Of a stretch of 64,000 nucleotides of DNA, positions 41,916-51,566 are shown piece by piece (the stretch's first letter is position 1; every line of letters begins with the position of its first letter). Location of the stretch: assembly GCA_015075105.1 (NCBI GenBank), contig JABTUZ010000001.1:693001-757000 (forward strand). The letters are read 5' to 3'. Source of the DNA: Leptospiraceae bacterium. Its GTDB lineage: Bacteria; Spirochaetota; Leptospiria; Leptospirales; Leptospiraceae. The position numbers and the translations under genes were made by a program. Below the pieces are notes generated by a model. It was not told the origin of the DNA. It saw only the letters and a list, made by a program, of their open reading frames with translations, and searched no databases.

Positions 41916-41986
41916 TATTTTATTATCGGAAAACTTCTAAAATGTAAAGATTATTTCTCAGTTGAAAAATAGAATTCTTGAATAAT

Positions 41987-42060
<74 letters not shown>

Positions 42061-42298
42061 TATTAAAAGTCAGAATATTTGCTTCTATTTTGAGGTCAAG
42101 TTTCTTCTAAGTGTAAATACGAAAAAAGTTTTTATCAAAAATCAATTTGAGTGAAAGTGAAAGAAAGCCCATCGGTAGATAGCTCTGGAAAATCTGGTTT
42201 TTATAGTATTTAGGCAGAGCCGAATTCAATATTTGTTATTCGAGATAAAAATTTTTCCGATTACAAGAATTTAAGGAATAGAAAAATAGGCAAATAGC

Positions 42299-42970
42299 AT
42301 GGAAAGAATTAAGAAAAAACCCGGAGAGCTGTTGCAAGACAGAATTTTTACTATCTCAAATTTCTTGTCAATATCTCGAGTTTTACTTTTACCTTTTTTT
42401 GTATATTATACTTATCATTATAAAAATCAACCGGGGAATTACCGAAATTTGGTGATTTCTCTTTTGATCTGCGGATTGGCGGTTTTAACTGACTATTTTG
42501 ATGGATATTTTGCCAGACTGTTGAATCAGGAAACTGTACTTGGGAGATATTTGGATCCTATTTGCGATAAAATTGTAACTATTGGAGGGTTGATTGTTTT
42601 AGTTCGATTTTTTTATTTTCCTTTGTGGATACTTTTGATCTACATTATTCGTGAAATTTTAGGGGTTTGGCTTGGGGCGTATTTGTATTTAAAAAGAGGG
42701 ATTCAAGGTAAGCCGAATTGGTGGGGCAAGATTGGTGTTGGACTTGTTTCTGTAGCCATGTTTTGGTATCTTTTGCTTCCATTATTTCAAGAAAAAATAC
42801 AGGGGCAAAGTATTTTAAAAAATCCTGAGATTACAGGGTATTTTTTAATTTTTGTTCTATTCATCGGGATTTATGCTTATTCTAAAAGATATTGGACAAT
42901 CGTATTTTACCCGGAAAAATACGAGATTCAAGAAGAATTAAAAGAAAAAAAGAAATACCATGTAGTTTAG
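42299..42970 (+). CDS. pgsA: CDP-alcohol phosphatidyltransferase, phosphatidylglycerophosphate synthase-like
   Basis: This integral membrane enzyme would transfer a phosphatidyl group from CDP-diacylglycerol to glycerol 3-phosphate. The 223-aa protein carries the CDP-alcohol phosphatidyltransferase motif D-x2-D-G-x2-A-R-x8-G-x3-D-x3-D in TDYFDGYFARLLNQ and GRYLDPICDK. About five membrane helices are visible. The name pgsA rests on length and on the N-terminal FTISNFLSISRVLLLPFFV pattern; a different alcohol acceptor is possible. It stands alone on the plus strand. Confidence 0.85.
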   Translation: MERIKKKPGELLQDRIFTISNFLSISRVLLLPFFVYYTYHYKNQPGNYRNLVISLLICGLAVLTDYFDGYFARLLNQETVLGRYLDPICDKIVTIGGLIVLVRFFYFPLWILLIYIIREILGVWLGAYLYLKRGIQGKPNWWGKIGVGLVSVAMFWYLLLPLFQEKIQGQSILKNPEITGYFLIFVLFIGIYAYSKRYWTIVFYPEKYEIQEELKEKKKYHVV

Positions 42971-43083
42971 TTTAGTTTGGTTAGAATAGTTTAAATAATA
43001 AATCATTTTCTAAAAAAAAAATCCATTGACACGGTTATGAAGAAATAAAGTATCAAATTTGACAAAATTATACTAAATAATCA

Positions 43084-46000
43084 ATGCCAGTATCTAAAAT
43101 TTATCATTTCTTGTCTAAACCAAATTCACAGTATTTCTTAATACTCGGATTGGGTGTGATTCACTTCCTTGTAGGAATTATAACTTCATTTTTGGTGTAT
43201 GGAGAAATTCATGGAGAGTTTTTTGTAATTATTCCGATTTCAACCGCAATCACAACCATGTTTTTGTATAAGTTTTTTGTTTATTCGAGTAAGAAAGAAA
43301 AAGAAAATGAAGAGAGGCTAATTTTTTTAACAGAAGCATCCAGTGAAGGAATTGTTGTGCATGAAAAAGGGATTGTTTTGGAAGCAAACCCGGCAGCAGA
43401 GAAAATGTTTGGAACTTCCATTGGGGAATCTATTGGAAAAGAAATTACTCAATTTTTTGCTGAAGCATTGACAGACGAAATAGTTCAGAAGGTAAGAACA
43501 AATCTCCCTGTAGTGTTTGAGATAAAAGCTAAAAGAAAAGATGGTACTGTTTTTCCTGTAGAAGTATTAGGCAGAACCTTGTCTTATAGGGGTAGGACTG
43601 TCAGGGTGTCTGCGCTGAGAGATATATCTATTCAGAAACAATCAGAGAATCAAAAAGAGTTTTTGAAAATGATACCAAAAATTTCTTCGGAAGGTTTTTG
43701 GCTTTTGGATGAAAATCAAAAGACAGTAGATGTAAATGAATCCTTGTGTAAAATGCTGGGGTATTCAAAAGAGGAATTTTTAGGAAGAAGACCAATCGAA
43801 TTCGCAACAGATGAGGGAATCAGGAATTTAAAAAAAATAACTGCAATGATTCGGTCCACCAATCATCGTAAATACGAGATACCGTTAAGGCATAAGTCAG
43901 GAACTGTAGTGCATACAATTTTTTCTGCAAGTACAATTCGTGGAGAGAAAGGAGAAGCAATCTATTCTTTTGCGTTTGTTACTGACATTACAGAAAATAA
44001 AAAAAATGAATTGAAGATAGAAAAATTAAACAGGCTTTATTCTATTCTGTATAAAACGAATGAAGCTATCCTTCGGTTAAAAGACCCTAATTCACTTTTT
44101 AATTTTGTGTGCAATATTTCTTCTTATAAAGAGCTTTTTAAAATGGTTTGGGTAGGGATGTTGAATAAGGAGGGCACAGCATTGCTCCCTGTCGCCTTCG
44201 CTGGATCAACGGGGGATTATTTGGATAATTTGAATATTTTGATTTCTGATGATTCGGGTGATCGACATTGTATTGAAGGAAATGCTTTTCGAGAAGGTGC
44301 TGCAAACTATTCTAATGACGTTTATAACGACTCTAACATGATTCTCTGTTCAAAAGAAATATTAAAAAATGAGTTTCGCTCTGTTGCGGCAATTCCTCTA
44401 TTTTTGGACAGTAAGCCTGTAGGCACTGTGAGTTTTTATTCGTCTGAGATAAATTACTTTAATATAGAAATCATTACACTTCTCGAAACTTTGGCGAGAG
44501 ATTTATCCTATGCGATTAAATCATCAGAAATGGAAAAATCTAGAAAAATAACCGAAGAAGCTCTAAGGAAAAGTGAGGAAAGATATTCTCTGTCAGCCTT
44601 AGCCGCAAACGATGGACTTTGGGATATGGATATAGATTCTGGTGAGGTATATTTCTCTACAAGATGGAAAACTATGCTTGGCTATTCAGATAGCGATATC
44701 GGAAAATCTGTAGAAGAATTTTTTAAAAGAGTTCACCCCGACGACTTAGAAGAATTAAAATCGAACATACAGTCTTTATTGGACGGGCATTCTACTTTGC
44801 TTTACAGTGAGCATAGGATGCGTCAAAAAGACGGGACATATATATGGGTGCTCATTCGGGGGATTTCTCAATTTCGCAATGGCAAAGCGTGTAGAATTGT
44901 AGGCTCTCAAAGCGATATACACTCCAGAAAAATTGCAGAAGAAAAACTATCATACGATGCGTTATACGACAGACTGACCGGACTTCCCAATAGAAATTTT
45001 ATCATGGAAAAATTGAATGCCTCTCTTGAAAAAATAAAAACTACGGAAGGCTTTTCGTTTGCAGTTCTTTTTATTGATCTCGATAGATTTAAGAATATCA
45101 ATGATAGCCTTGGTCATTTGAGCGGGGATAAATTGTTGAAAGAGGTCGGAGAGAGATTAAAGAAAGTTTTGCGTGAAACAGATACTTTTGGAAGACTTGG
45201 GGGAGATGAGTTTCTCATCGTAATGGAGCCTGCGGATAGTGTCTCGGAGCTAAATCAATTTATTGAAAATATTTTTAATGAGTTGGTAGATCCTTTTACC
45301 ATAGGAAATCATGATTTTTTTGTTACTACGAGTATTGGTGTAGCGATCGGTTCTCCAAAATACAATAATTCGGAAGAGATGCTGCGTGATGCGGACATTG
45401 CAATGTATAGAGCAAAAGACCTCGGTAAAAATACGTTCCAGATTTTTCAAAAAGATATGACCACCAATTTGTTGGAGCACGTAACTTTAGAAACAAATTT
45501 ACGTAAAGCTCTGAAACGTAAAGAATTTGTATTATACTATCAGCCTAAGATCAGTTTGAAAGATATGAGCATCACCGGATTTGAAGCTCTAATTCGTTGG
45601 AGAAGCTCTGACAGTAAAATGATTCCACCAAATGACTTTATCCCTTTAACTGAAGAGACTGGTCTAATCGTTCAAATCGGAGAATGGGTTGTGAGAGAGG
45701 CATGTTTGCAGATTCAAAAATGGGAAAAAGCCGGATTCAATAAATTAGATGTATCTGTGAATTATTCTGCTAAAAATTTTAAACAAAAAAATACATGCAC
45801 TCTGATTCAAGATACATTGAGTGAATTCAATTTACTTCCCCATCTACTGAATATCGAGCTAACAGAGAGTAGCGTTATGGAAAACCCGGAATATACTGTA
45901 AAAGTGTTGAACGCTTTAAAAGAAATCGGGGTGTCTATTTCTATAGATGACTTTGGGACTGGTTACTCTTCGTTAAACTATTTAAAAAAGTTTCCGGTTG

Positions 46001-46263
46001 ATATACTGAAAATAGATCGGTCTTTTGTTCAAGATATTGTTACAAATCCAAATGACGCAGCAATTACAACCGCAATCATTGCACTTTCTCATATTTTAAA
46101 GTTAGAAGTTGTTGCAGAAGGGGTGGAAACAAAAGAGCAGTTGCAATTTTTACGGGCGAATGGGTGCGATTTTATACAAGGGTATTTTTTCAGTCCACCA
46201 CTCCCGGCTGAAGCAACAGAAACTTTTCTTAACAATTTTAAAAAGCAAGTATCCTTAAATTGA
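43084..46263 (+). CDS. Membrane PAS/GAF protein with GGDEF and EAL domains (cyclic-di-GMP turnover)
   Basis: The 1059-aa protein begins with two membrane helices (about 15-38 and 45-65). Then follow PAS domains (about 75-190, 195-305 and 500-615), a GAF-like domain between the second and third, a GGDEF domain and an EAL domain. The cyclase motif FGRLGGDEFLIV is intact and has the inhibitory-site RETD five residues before GGDEF. The phosphodiesterase side keeps GFEALIRW, ELTESSVME, SIDDFGTGYSSLNYL and VEGVETKEQL. Both activities may therefore work, although many such fusions use only one. It has its own transcription unit. Confidence 0.93.
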   Translation: MPVSKIYHFLSKPNSQYFLILGLGVIHFLVGIITSFLVYGEIHGEFFVIIPISTAITTMFLYKFFVYSSKKEKENEERLIFLTEASSEGIVVHEKGIVLEANPAAEKMFGTSIGESIGKEITQFFAEALTDEIVQKVRTNLPVVFEIKAKRKDGTVFPVEVLGRTLSYRGRTVRVSALRDISIQKQSENQKEFLKMIPKISSEGFWLLDENQKTVDVNESLCKMLGYSKEEFLGRRPIEFATDEGIRNLKKITAMIRSTNHRKYEIPLRHKSGTVVHTIFSASTIRGEKGEAIYSFAFVTDITENKKNELKIEKLNRLYSILYKTNEAILRLKDPNSLFNFVCNISSYKELFKMVWVGMLNKEGTALLPVAFAGSTGDYLDNLNILISDDSGDRHCIEGNAFREGAANYSNDVYNDSNMILCSKEILKNEFRSVAAIPLFLDSKPVGTVSFYSSEINYFNIEIITLLETLARDLSYAIKSSEMEKSRKITEEALRKSEERYSLSALAANDGLWDMDIDSGEVYFSTRWKTMLGYSDSDIGKSVEEFFKRVHPDDLEELKSNIQSLLDGHSTLLYSEHRMRQKDGTYIWVLIRGISQFRNGKACRIVGSQSDIHSRKIAEEKLSYDALYDRLTGLPNRNFIMEKLNASLEKIKTTEGFSFAVLFIDLDRFKNINDSLGHLSGDKLLKEVGERLKKVLRETDTFGRLGGDEFLIVMEPADSVSELNQFIENIFNELVDPFTIGNHDFFVTTSIGVAIGSPKYNNSEEMLRDADIAMYRAKDLGKNTFQIFQKDMTTNLLEHVTLETNLRKALKRKEFVLYYQPKISLKDMSITGFEALIRWRSSDSKMIPPNDFIPLTEETGLIVQIGEWVVREACLQIQKWEKAGFNKLDVSVNYSAKNFKQKNTCTLIQDTLSEFNLLPHLLNIELTESSVMENPEYTVKVLNALKEIGVSISIDDFGTGYSSLNYLKKFPVDILKIDRSFVQDIVTNPNDAAITTAIIALSHILKLEVVAEGVETKEQLQFLRANGCDFIQGYFFSPPLPAEATETFLNNFKKQVSLN

Positions 46264-46276
46264 ATTCAAGAATTGA

Positions 46277-46600
46277 TTAGATGCTCCATTTGCAAATTTT
46301 TGTACAAATAGTTTCAGCATAAGACCATGCACTAAAAGAGTAACCCTGAATGTATGGGTCTTCACCAAAGGTTTTATAGAGTTTAAGTAGGTCATCGGAT
46401 TTCATTCCTGGTTTATAGGAAGTGGTCAAGAAATCTTCTACAATTTTTTGACAAACAGAAATAGCGTCCTCTAAGGACTCGTACTCTCCTTGAATGTATC
46501 GTTCTTCATCATCAAAGTGAAAATTGTCGTCAACAAAAACTATATAAACATCCCGCTTATGTATTGAAGAATTGTCGTTTAAGGAAAATTTTACGTTCAT
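46277..46600 (-). CDS. Small conserved-looking hypothetical protein
   Basis: The 107-aa product is acidic, without signal peptide or membrane helix. It contains VYIVFVDDNFHFDDEERYIQ, EDAISVCQKIVEDFL and GEDPYIQGYSFSAWSYAE, which look like a compact alpha/beta domain. I know no function. It is convergent with the GGDEF/EAL gene and 13 bases away. Confidence 0.65.
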   Translation of the reverse strand: MNVKFSLNDNSSIHKRDVYIVFVDDNFHFDDEERYIQGEYESLEDAISVCQKIVEDFLTTSYKPGMKSDDLLKLYKTFGEDPYIQGYSFSAWSYAETICTKICKWSI

Positions 46601-46808
46601 ATTAAAATACCCTATTGTAGTATGTTTTAGTCAATATATTTAAGTTCATAGAAAAATGTAAATTCGTTTTGTGGGCATGAATTTTTTCTGTATTGGCTTT
46701 ATTTTTTGAATTCATGGTATTTCAGAGAATAAAAATTGTGCAGAAAAAAACATTTTATCTTATAAAGCAATTAAAATCATGGCAATATTCTTTTGTAATT
46801 AAATAAAT

Positions 46809-47639
46809 TTGAAAACATATACGCTTTTAGATTCAGGGGACTTAACAAAATTAGAGATGGTGGGTGGATATAAAATCATTCGTCCATCACTTTTGAGTGT
46901 CTATAAAAAAACTAACGAGTCCCTCTGGGAAAACCCGGACGCAATTTTTTATAAAAATGAAAATGGAGGAAGGTGGAAATTTTTTACCGACATTCCTGAT
47001 TCATTTTCTATTACTGTTTCAAATTTAACAGTGAAAATTAAATTCACTCCTTTTGGTCATTTGGGGCTTTTTCCGGAACAAGAACAAAACTGGAATTTTA
47101 TTCGAAAAATTTCTCAAAAAAAGAAAAATCTTGAAGTGTTAAATTTATTTGCATATTCCGGTCTGTCCACATTGGCTTGTTTAGAGTCCGGTTTTTCTGT
47201 TTGTCACGTTGACGCTTCAAAAGGGATGGTAGATTGGGCAAAAGAAAATTCGCAACTCTCAAGTCTATCCGAAAAAAAAGTTCGTTGGATTGTGGATGAT
47301 GTGTCTAAATTTTTAAAAAGGGAAATTCGACGAGGTAAAAAATACGAGGGATTTATACTTGACCCACCTACCTTTGGAAGAGGGAGTAAGGGAGAAGTAT
47401 GGAAAATAGAAAATGATTTAATTCCATTATTGGATTTGTGTATGGAGCTTTGTCAATCTCGCCCTGAATTTGTAATTTTGTCTTGTCATACAAATGGATT
47501 TTCTCCAAAAAATTTAGAAAGAATTTTAGAGAGTATGATTTTGTCAAAGGGAAGTTATGCGTTTAGCGAGCTTTTGATCTCTGAAAAGTCAGGTAGGGCA
47601 ATGCCATCTGGCTCTACTGCAAGTTTTTTACAAGGGTAA
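46809..47639 (+). CDS. Class I SAM-dependent methyltransferase, RlmI/RlmK-like
   Basis: The 276-aa protein has a small N-terminal beta domain and a Rossmann methyltransferase domain like those of 23S rRNA cytosine/guanine methyltransferases. The SAM motifs are LEVLNLFAYSGLSTLACLES and CHVDASKGMVDWAKEN. The acceptor-side motif is GFILDPPTFGRGSKGEVW. The start is a TTG at 46809, and no ATG occurs before the conserved region. The RNA target is not certain. It is followed by a SPOUT methyltransferase gene and a glycosyltransferase gene in the same direction, six bases and then overlapping. Confidence 0.85.
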   Translation: MKTYTLLDSGDLTKLEMVGGYKIIRPSLLSVYKKTNESLWENPDAIFYKNENGGRWKFFTDIPDSFSITVSNLTVKIKFTPFGHLGLFPEQEQNWNFIRKISQKKKNLEVLNLFAYSGLSTLACLESGFSVCHVDASKGMVDWAKENSQLSSLSEKKVRWIVDDVSKFLKREIRRGKKYEGFILDPPTFGRGSKGEVWKIENDLIPLLDLCMELCQSRPEFVILSCHTNGFSPKNLERILESMILSKGSYAFSELLISEKSGRAMPSGSTASFLQG

Positions 47640-47645
47640 TACGTT

Positions 47646-48443
47646 ATGCGAAACCAGATTACCAGTTTTTCTAACGATCGGGTTAAATCAATCATCAGAC
47701 TCAGAGACAAAAGAAGTAGAGATATTGAAAAGAAATTTGTAATAGAGGGGTATAGAGAAAATCTAAAAGCCATATATTCTAAAAAAATCAGTTTTGACTC
47801 TCTTTATATATGCCCTGAATGTTTCTTGGGAAAAAATGAAGAAAGTCTCATTGAAAAATTTAACGTCAAAATTTTTGAACTTCCAAGAAAGGTGTTTGAA
47901 AAGATTTCTTATAGGGATAGACCGGACGGGATCCTATCCGTGGCAACTATTCCCGACTTTCAGTTTCCTTGTAATGAGAAGTTGGATGGAGAGATTTTTC
48001 TCATCATCGAAGGTGTGGAAAAACCAGGGAACCTCGGCACAATTCTTAGGACTGCCGAAGGGGGTGGGGTGAACGCAGTCATTGTAGCCAATCCAAAAAT
48101 AGACCTATTCAATCCTAACGTTATACGTTCTAGTACTGGTACTTTGTTTACAATACCGACCTATATCTCTGAAATTGAAAGTGTCATAAATTTTTTTCGT
48201 TCACAACAAATTCAAATTTTGGCAATTTCACCTGACGGGAACATTCCTTATTATGAAAATATCTACGATAAAAAAACAGCCTTGGTTTTTGGAAGTGAGC
48301 AGTATGGGTTGTCTCAGTATGCGAAAGAAAATTCTGATCGAAAGATTTTTATTCCAATGAAAGGAGAGGCTGACTCTTTGAATCTTGCGATGTCATGCGG
48401 GATTGTTTTGTATGAAGTACTTAGACAGAGGGCAACTTCTTGA
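47646..48443 (+). CDS. SPOUT-family (TrmH-like) RNA methyltransferase
   Basis: This is a 265-aa 2'-O-ribose methyltransferase of the TrmH/SpoU type. Motifs are IIEGVEKPGNLGTILRTAEG, NVIRSSTGTLFTIPTYI, LVFGSEQYGLSQYAKE and LNLAMSCGIVLYEVLRQR. An N-terminal RNA-binding domain is present (FSNDRVKSIIRLRDKRSRD). It overlaps the start of the next gene by four bases. The target (tRNA or rRNA) is unknown; a second SPOUT gene (rlmB) lies at 31446. Confidence 0.88.
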   Translation: MRNQITSFSNDRVKSIIRLRDKRSRDIEKKFVIEGYRENLKAIYSKKISFDSLYICPECFLGKNEESLIEKFNVKIFELPRKVFEKISYRDRPDGILSVATIPDFQFPCNEKLDGEIFLIIEGVEKPGNLGTILRTAEGGGVNAVIVANPKIDLFNPNVIRSSTGTLFTIPTYISEIESVINFFRSQQIQILAISPDGNIPYYENIYDKKTALVFGSEQYGLSQYAKENSDRKIFIPMKGEADSLNLAMSCGIVLYEVLRQRATS

Positions 48444-49519
48444 AGATAGCCTACTACGTTAGCGGACATGGTTTTGGTCATATTAGCCGATCTGAAATTA
48501 TTATTCGAGAGTTACTAAAAAGCCCCAAGGTCGAAAAAATATTTTTAACTACAAAGCGAAAAAATTTCATTCAAGAAAAATTAGAAAGAGTTGAAGTTCG
48601 AGAAAAAAATTTAGATCCGGAGATGGTTCAAAATTCATCAATAAGTTTAGATATAGGAAAAACCAAAAACGCTATTTTAGAATTTGAAATAAAAAAAGAA
48701 AAACTAAAAGAAGAAGAAAAGCTCTTTTTGAGAGAAAATAGTGTTGACTTGGTAGTATCCGATAGCCCTTCTTTGCCTTTTCCGATAGCAAGAGACTTGG
48801 GGGTATTTTCTGTTTTTATCGGAAATTTTACTTGGGATTTTATCTATAAAAATTATGAGAAGCATGATGAATTCTATCAAAGTTATGCAAACTCGATTGC
48901 CAAGGAGTATTCTTTTTGTGATCTGAGTTTTGTTTTGCCCTTCCACTGCCCAATGGACTCTCTACCAGTTAAAAAAAATGTAGGGCTTGTAGGTAGAGAG
49001 CCCACTCTTTCAAGAAAGGAAGTAAGAAAAATTTTACATTTTAGAGAGGACTTGAAATACTTTCTCTTTTCTTTTGGAGCTTATGGGATTAGGGAAAGTG
49101 ATCTGAGATTGGATTTGTTAAAGCAGGATTATCGAATTGTAATCAGTGGTTATGAAGGTTTTCAATCGGAGAAAATACTGAAAATTGAGAATGTAATGTA
49201 TGCAGATTTGATTCGAGCCTGTGATTTTGTGGTAACTAAGCCGGGGTATGGAATTTTGGCAGAAACCTACTTTGCCAACACACCTGTGATTTACACGGAC
49301 AGGGGGGATTTTGCAGAATACCCGTATTTAGTTGAGGCAATGAATCATTACCATGAGGCATATTATATTTCTCATGAAGAGCTTTTTCAGCTAAACTTTC
49401 AAGAGGCAGTTTTTGATAAAATTGACACGAAAAAACAAAAAATTCGCAATAAATTAGAGAATGGGACATTGGAAATTGCAAGTGAAATTGTGAATATCGG
49501 GGGAAGAAAAAAAAATTAA
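48440..49519 (+). CDS. Glycosyltransferase-like protein (GT-B fold)
   Basis: The 359-aa product begins KIAYYVSGHGFGHISRSEII, the N-terminal signature of GT-B glycosyltransferases of the MurG/UDP-glucuronosyltransferase class. The C-terminal half shows CDFVVTKPGYGILAETYFAN, the nucleotide-sugar binding loop. No membrane helix or signal peptide is present. The TTG start at 48440 overlaps the upstream methyltransferase stop by four bases. Donor and acceptor are unknown. Confidence 0.82.
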   Translation: MKIAYYVSGHGFGHISRSEIIIRELLKSPKVEKIFLTTKRKNFIQEKLERVEVREKNLDPEMVQNSSISLDIGKTKNAILEFEIKKEKLKEEEKLFLRENSVDLVVSDSPSLPFPIARDLGVFSVFIGNFTWDFIYKNYEKHDEFYQSYANSIAKEYSFCDLSFVLPFHCPMDSLPVKKNVGLVGREPTLSRKEVRKILHFREDLKYFLFSFGAYGIRESDLRLDLLKQDYRIVISGYEGFQSEKILKIENVMYADLIRACDFVVTKPGYGILAETYFANTPVIYTDRGDFAEYPYLVEAMNHYHEAYYISHEELFQLNFQEAVFDKIDTKKQKIRNKLENGTLEIASEIVNIGGRKKN

Positions 49520-49638
49520 GTTTTTCCTGAATTTGACCATATTTCTCTTTGCTTAAAAAAAACCTGTAAAAATAGTGGATAGAATTAATACAGCTCGGAC
49601 GAAAATTTAGAGCTTTAAATTAAATTTTGGAGAATAGT

Positions 49639-49911
49639 ATGTTGAAAAAATTAGGAATTTCTTTACTCATGATCGCTTTCCTTTCAGTGGGTTCTGTATT
49701 TGCTCAAGAAGAAGAAGCTGAAACAAAAGATGCTCCCGATAATAAACAAGAAGCGCCTGCAAAAGAAAAAGACGAGAAAGTAGAAAAGAAAACAAAGAAA
49801 GCTAAGAAAGCTAAAAAAGCCAAAAAGGCAAAAAAAGCCAAAAAGGCTAAAAAAGCAAAAAAAGCTAAAGAAACAAAAGAAGAAGCAAAAGAAGAAAAAA
49901 CAGAGCAGTAA
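49639..49911 (+). CDS. Exported Lys/Ala-repeat protein
   Basis: GGAG at 49629-49632 supports the ATG at 49639, giving 90 aa. A signal peptide (LGISLLMIAFLSVGSVFAQ) is followed by a short acidic part and about 10 repeats of the unit K-K-A, ending in an acidic tail. The repeats resemble the tails of histone H1-like proteins, but the signal peptide directs this one out of the cytoplasm. The charge pattern (acidic, very basic, acidic) suggests electrostatic binding to polyanions in the envelope; this is an inference. A hairpin follows the stop. Confidence 0.82.
   Translation: MLKKLGISLLMIAFLSVGSVFAQEEEAETKDAPDNKQEAPAKEKDEKVEKKTKKAKKAKKAKKAKKAKKAKKAKKAKETKEEAKEEKTEQ
49794..49868. repeat. Nine-base tandem repeats coding Lys-Lys-Ala
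   Basis: The unit AAAGCTAAG and its variants (AAAGCCAAA, AAGGCAAAA) recur about eight times with third-position changes. The length could vary between strains in steps of three codons. Confidence 0.85.
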
Positions 49912-49922
49912 TTTGTAGAGAG

Positions 49923-49954
49923 TTGACGGTTTGAAGTAATTTTTAAGCCGTCAA
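49923..49954 (+). terminator. Hairpin after the Lys/Ala-repeat gene
   Basis: TTGACGGTTT (49923-49932) pairs with AAGCCGTCAA (49945-49954) over ten positions with one G-U pair. It sits 12 bases after the stop. The following T content is weak, so terminator strength is uncertain. Confidence 0.6.
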
Positions 49955-50033
49955 GTCCTTTCCCCATTTAAAAATCATCCCCATAGTATTGACATTGACT
50001 GTTACCGAAATAGAGTGGTGATAGGAGTCAGTT

Positions 50034-51566
50034 TTGAAACGAATAATATTATTTTTATTTTTTTTGATCTATGCAACCAATTTGAATTCAAACACTTTAT
50101 TTGATGAGGTATCGGATAAAGTAAAATCCAATATAAAAAAGATTCAGTTAGAGAATGGTTTGAAAGTGATTATGATGCAGAGAAAAAATGTTCCGACACT
50201 TGCTTTGTATATAAAGTTTAGAGTCGGTGCGGTAGATGAAACTCCAGAAATTGCTGGCACGGCTCACTTGCTAGAGCACATGATGTTTAAAGGTACAAAA
50301 AATATTGGCACTCTGGATTATTCTAAGGAAGAAAAATACCAAGAGCAAATTAGGGTATGGGGAAAAGAATTAGATAGGCTAAAATTACAGGCAAGAGAAA
50401 ATACTAATCAACCAATTTCCAATGAACTGAGACCGAAGATAGAAATCTTATCCAGAAGATTAAAAAATTTAGAAAATCTGCAAAGAGAGATATTGGTTAA
50501 AAATGAAGACTCATTTATTTACGATCAACACGGTCAAACAGGTTTCAATGCATATACGTCTCAAGATGTGACCAATTATCAAATAGAACTTCCTAAGAAT
50601 CGTTTAGAAATTTGGGCAAAGATGGAATCTGATAGGTTGACAAATCCGGTTTTTAGAGAATACTACACTGAGAGAGAAGTGATTCAGGAAGTAAGGAGGA
50701 TGAGAGTTGACAATCGTGGGATTGGTAGTCTTCGAGAAAAATTTCTTAGTCTTGCTTTTGAAAGTCATCCTTATAGAATGCCTATTATCGGATACGAATC
50801 GAATATTCCATTTTTAGATATAGACGAGACCGAAAAATTTTTTAGAAAATACTATGCGCCTAATAATTTTGTAATTACAATTGTAGGGAATCAGGATTTT
50901 CAGAACACAGAAAAAATTATACGAAAATATTTTTCACATTTAAAACCAAAACCCATCGAATCCTATTTCAGAATTGCCGAGAAAATCGGAAATGGTGAAA
51001 AGCGTTTTGAGATTAACTTTCCGAGTGGTCCACAAATTTTGATGGGCTGGCATAAACCAACCTTTCCGCATCCGGATAATTTTGTATTCGAGATGATTGA
51101 TTTAATTTTGAGTAAAGGAGCAGAGAGTAGGTTAAACAAAAGGCTTATTTTTCAGGAAAAGTTAGCGATCGGTGCTGATGCGTGGAACGGGGATCCTGGA
51201 GAAAGGTATTCTAATTTATTCGCAATTTTGACTACTATAAATTCATCAGTAGATCACAAACAAGTAGAGAAAATTATCTGGGAAGAAGTTGAAAAATTAA
51301 AAACAGAAGATGTTGAGGACGAAGAAATCCATAGAATCAAAAATCAATTGATAGCGGATTTTTTTAGAGGTTTAGATAATAACGCTAATTTAGCCGACTA
51401 TTTAAGTTACTATGAAGTGGTAACTGGAAATTGGGAAAATCTTTTCAGCGCTTATGAAAAAATCCACAGTGTATCCAAGGAAGATATTAAAAGGGTTAGT
51501 AAAAAATACCTTACAAAAGAAAATTCTACTATTGGGTATTTGATCGATTCAAGGAAGAAAAAATGA
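50034..51566 (+). CDS. Exported M16 zinc peptidase, catalytic subunit
   Basis: The 510-aa protein begins with a signal peptide (KRIILFLFFLIYATNLNSN) and uses a TTG start supported by AGGAG six bases upstream. The inverted zinc motif HxxEH is intact in GTAHLLEHMMFKGTKNI, and the third ligand lies in YTEREVIQEVRRM. An insertion of about 70 mostly helical residues separates these motifs, compared with roughly 75 residues total in typical members. It overlaps the next gene by four bases; the product of that gene lacks the zinc motif, so the pair likely forms a heterodimer. The substrate is unknown. Confidence 0.92.
   Translation: MKRIILFLFFLIYATNLNSNTLFDEVSDKVKSNIKKIQLENGLKVIMMQRKNVPTLALYIKFRVGAVDETPEIAGTAHLLEHMMFKGTKNIGTLDYSKEEKYQEQIRVWGKELDRLKLQARENTNQPISNELRPKIEILSRRLKNLENLQREILVKNEDSFIYDQHGQTGFNAYTSQDVTNYQIELPKNRLEIWAKMESDRLTNPVFREYYTEREVIQEVRRMRVDNRGIGSLREKFLSLAFESHPYRMPIIGYESNIPFLDIDETEKFFRKYYAPNNFVITIVGNQDFQNTEKIIRKYFSHLKPKPIESYFRIAEKIGNGEKRFEINFPSGPQILMGWHKPTFPHPDNFVFEMIDLILSKGAESRLNKRLIFQEKLAIGADAWNGDPGERYSNLFAILTTINSSVDHKQVEKIIWEEVEKLKTEDVEDEEIHRIKNQLIADFFRGLDNNANLADYLSYYEVVTGNWENLFSAYEKIHSVSKEDIKRVSKKYLTKENSTIGYLIDSRKKK

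Noticed and set aside
43000-43083. Possible riboswitch or leader before the GGDEF/EAL gene
   Set aside because: I looked for a GEMM-type cyclic-di-GMP fold and saw none in this short AT-rich stretch.
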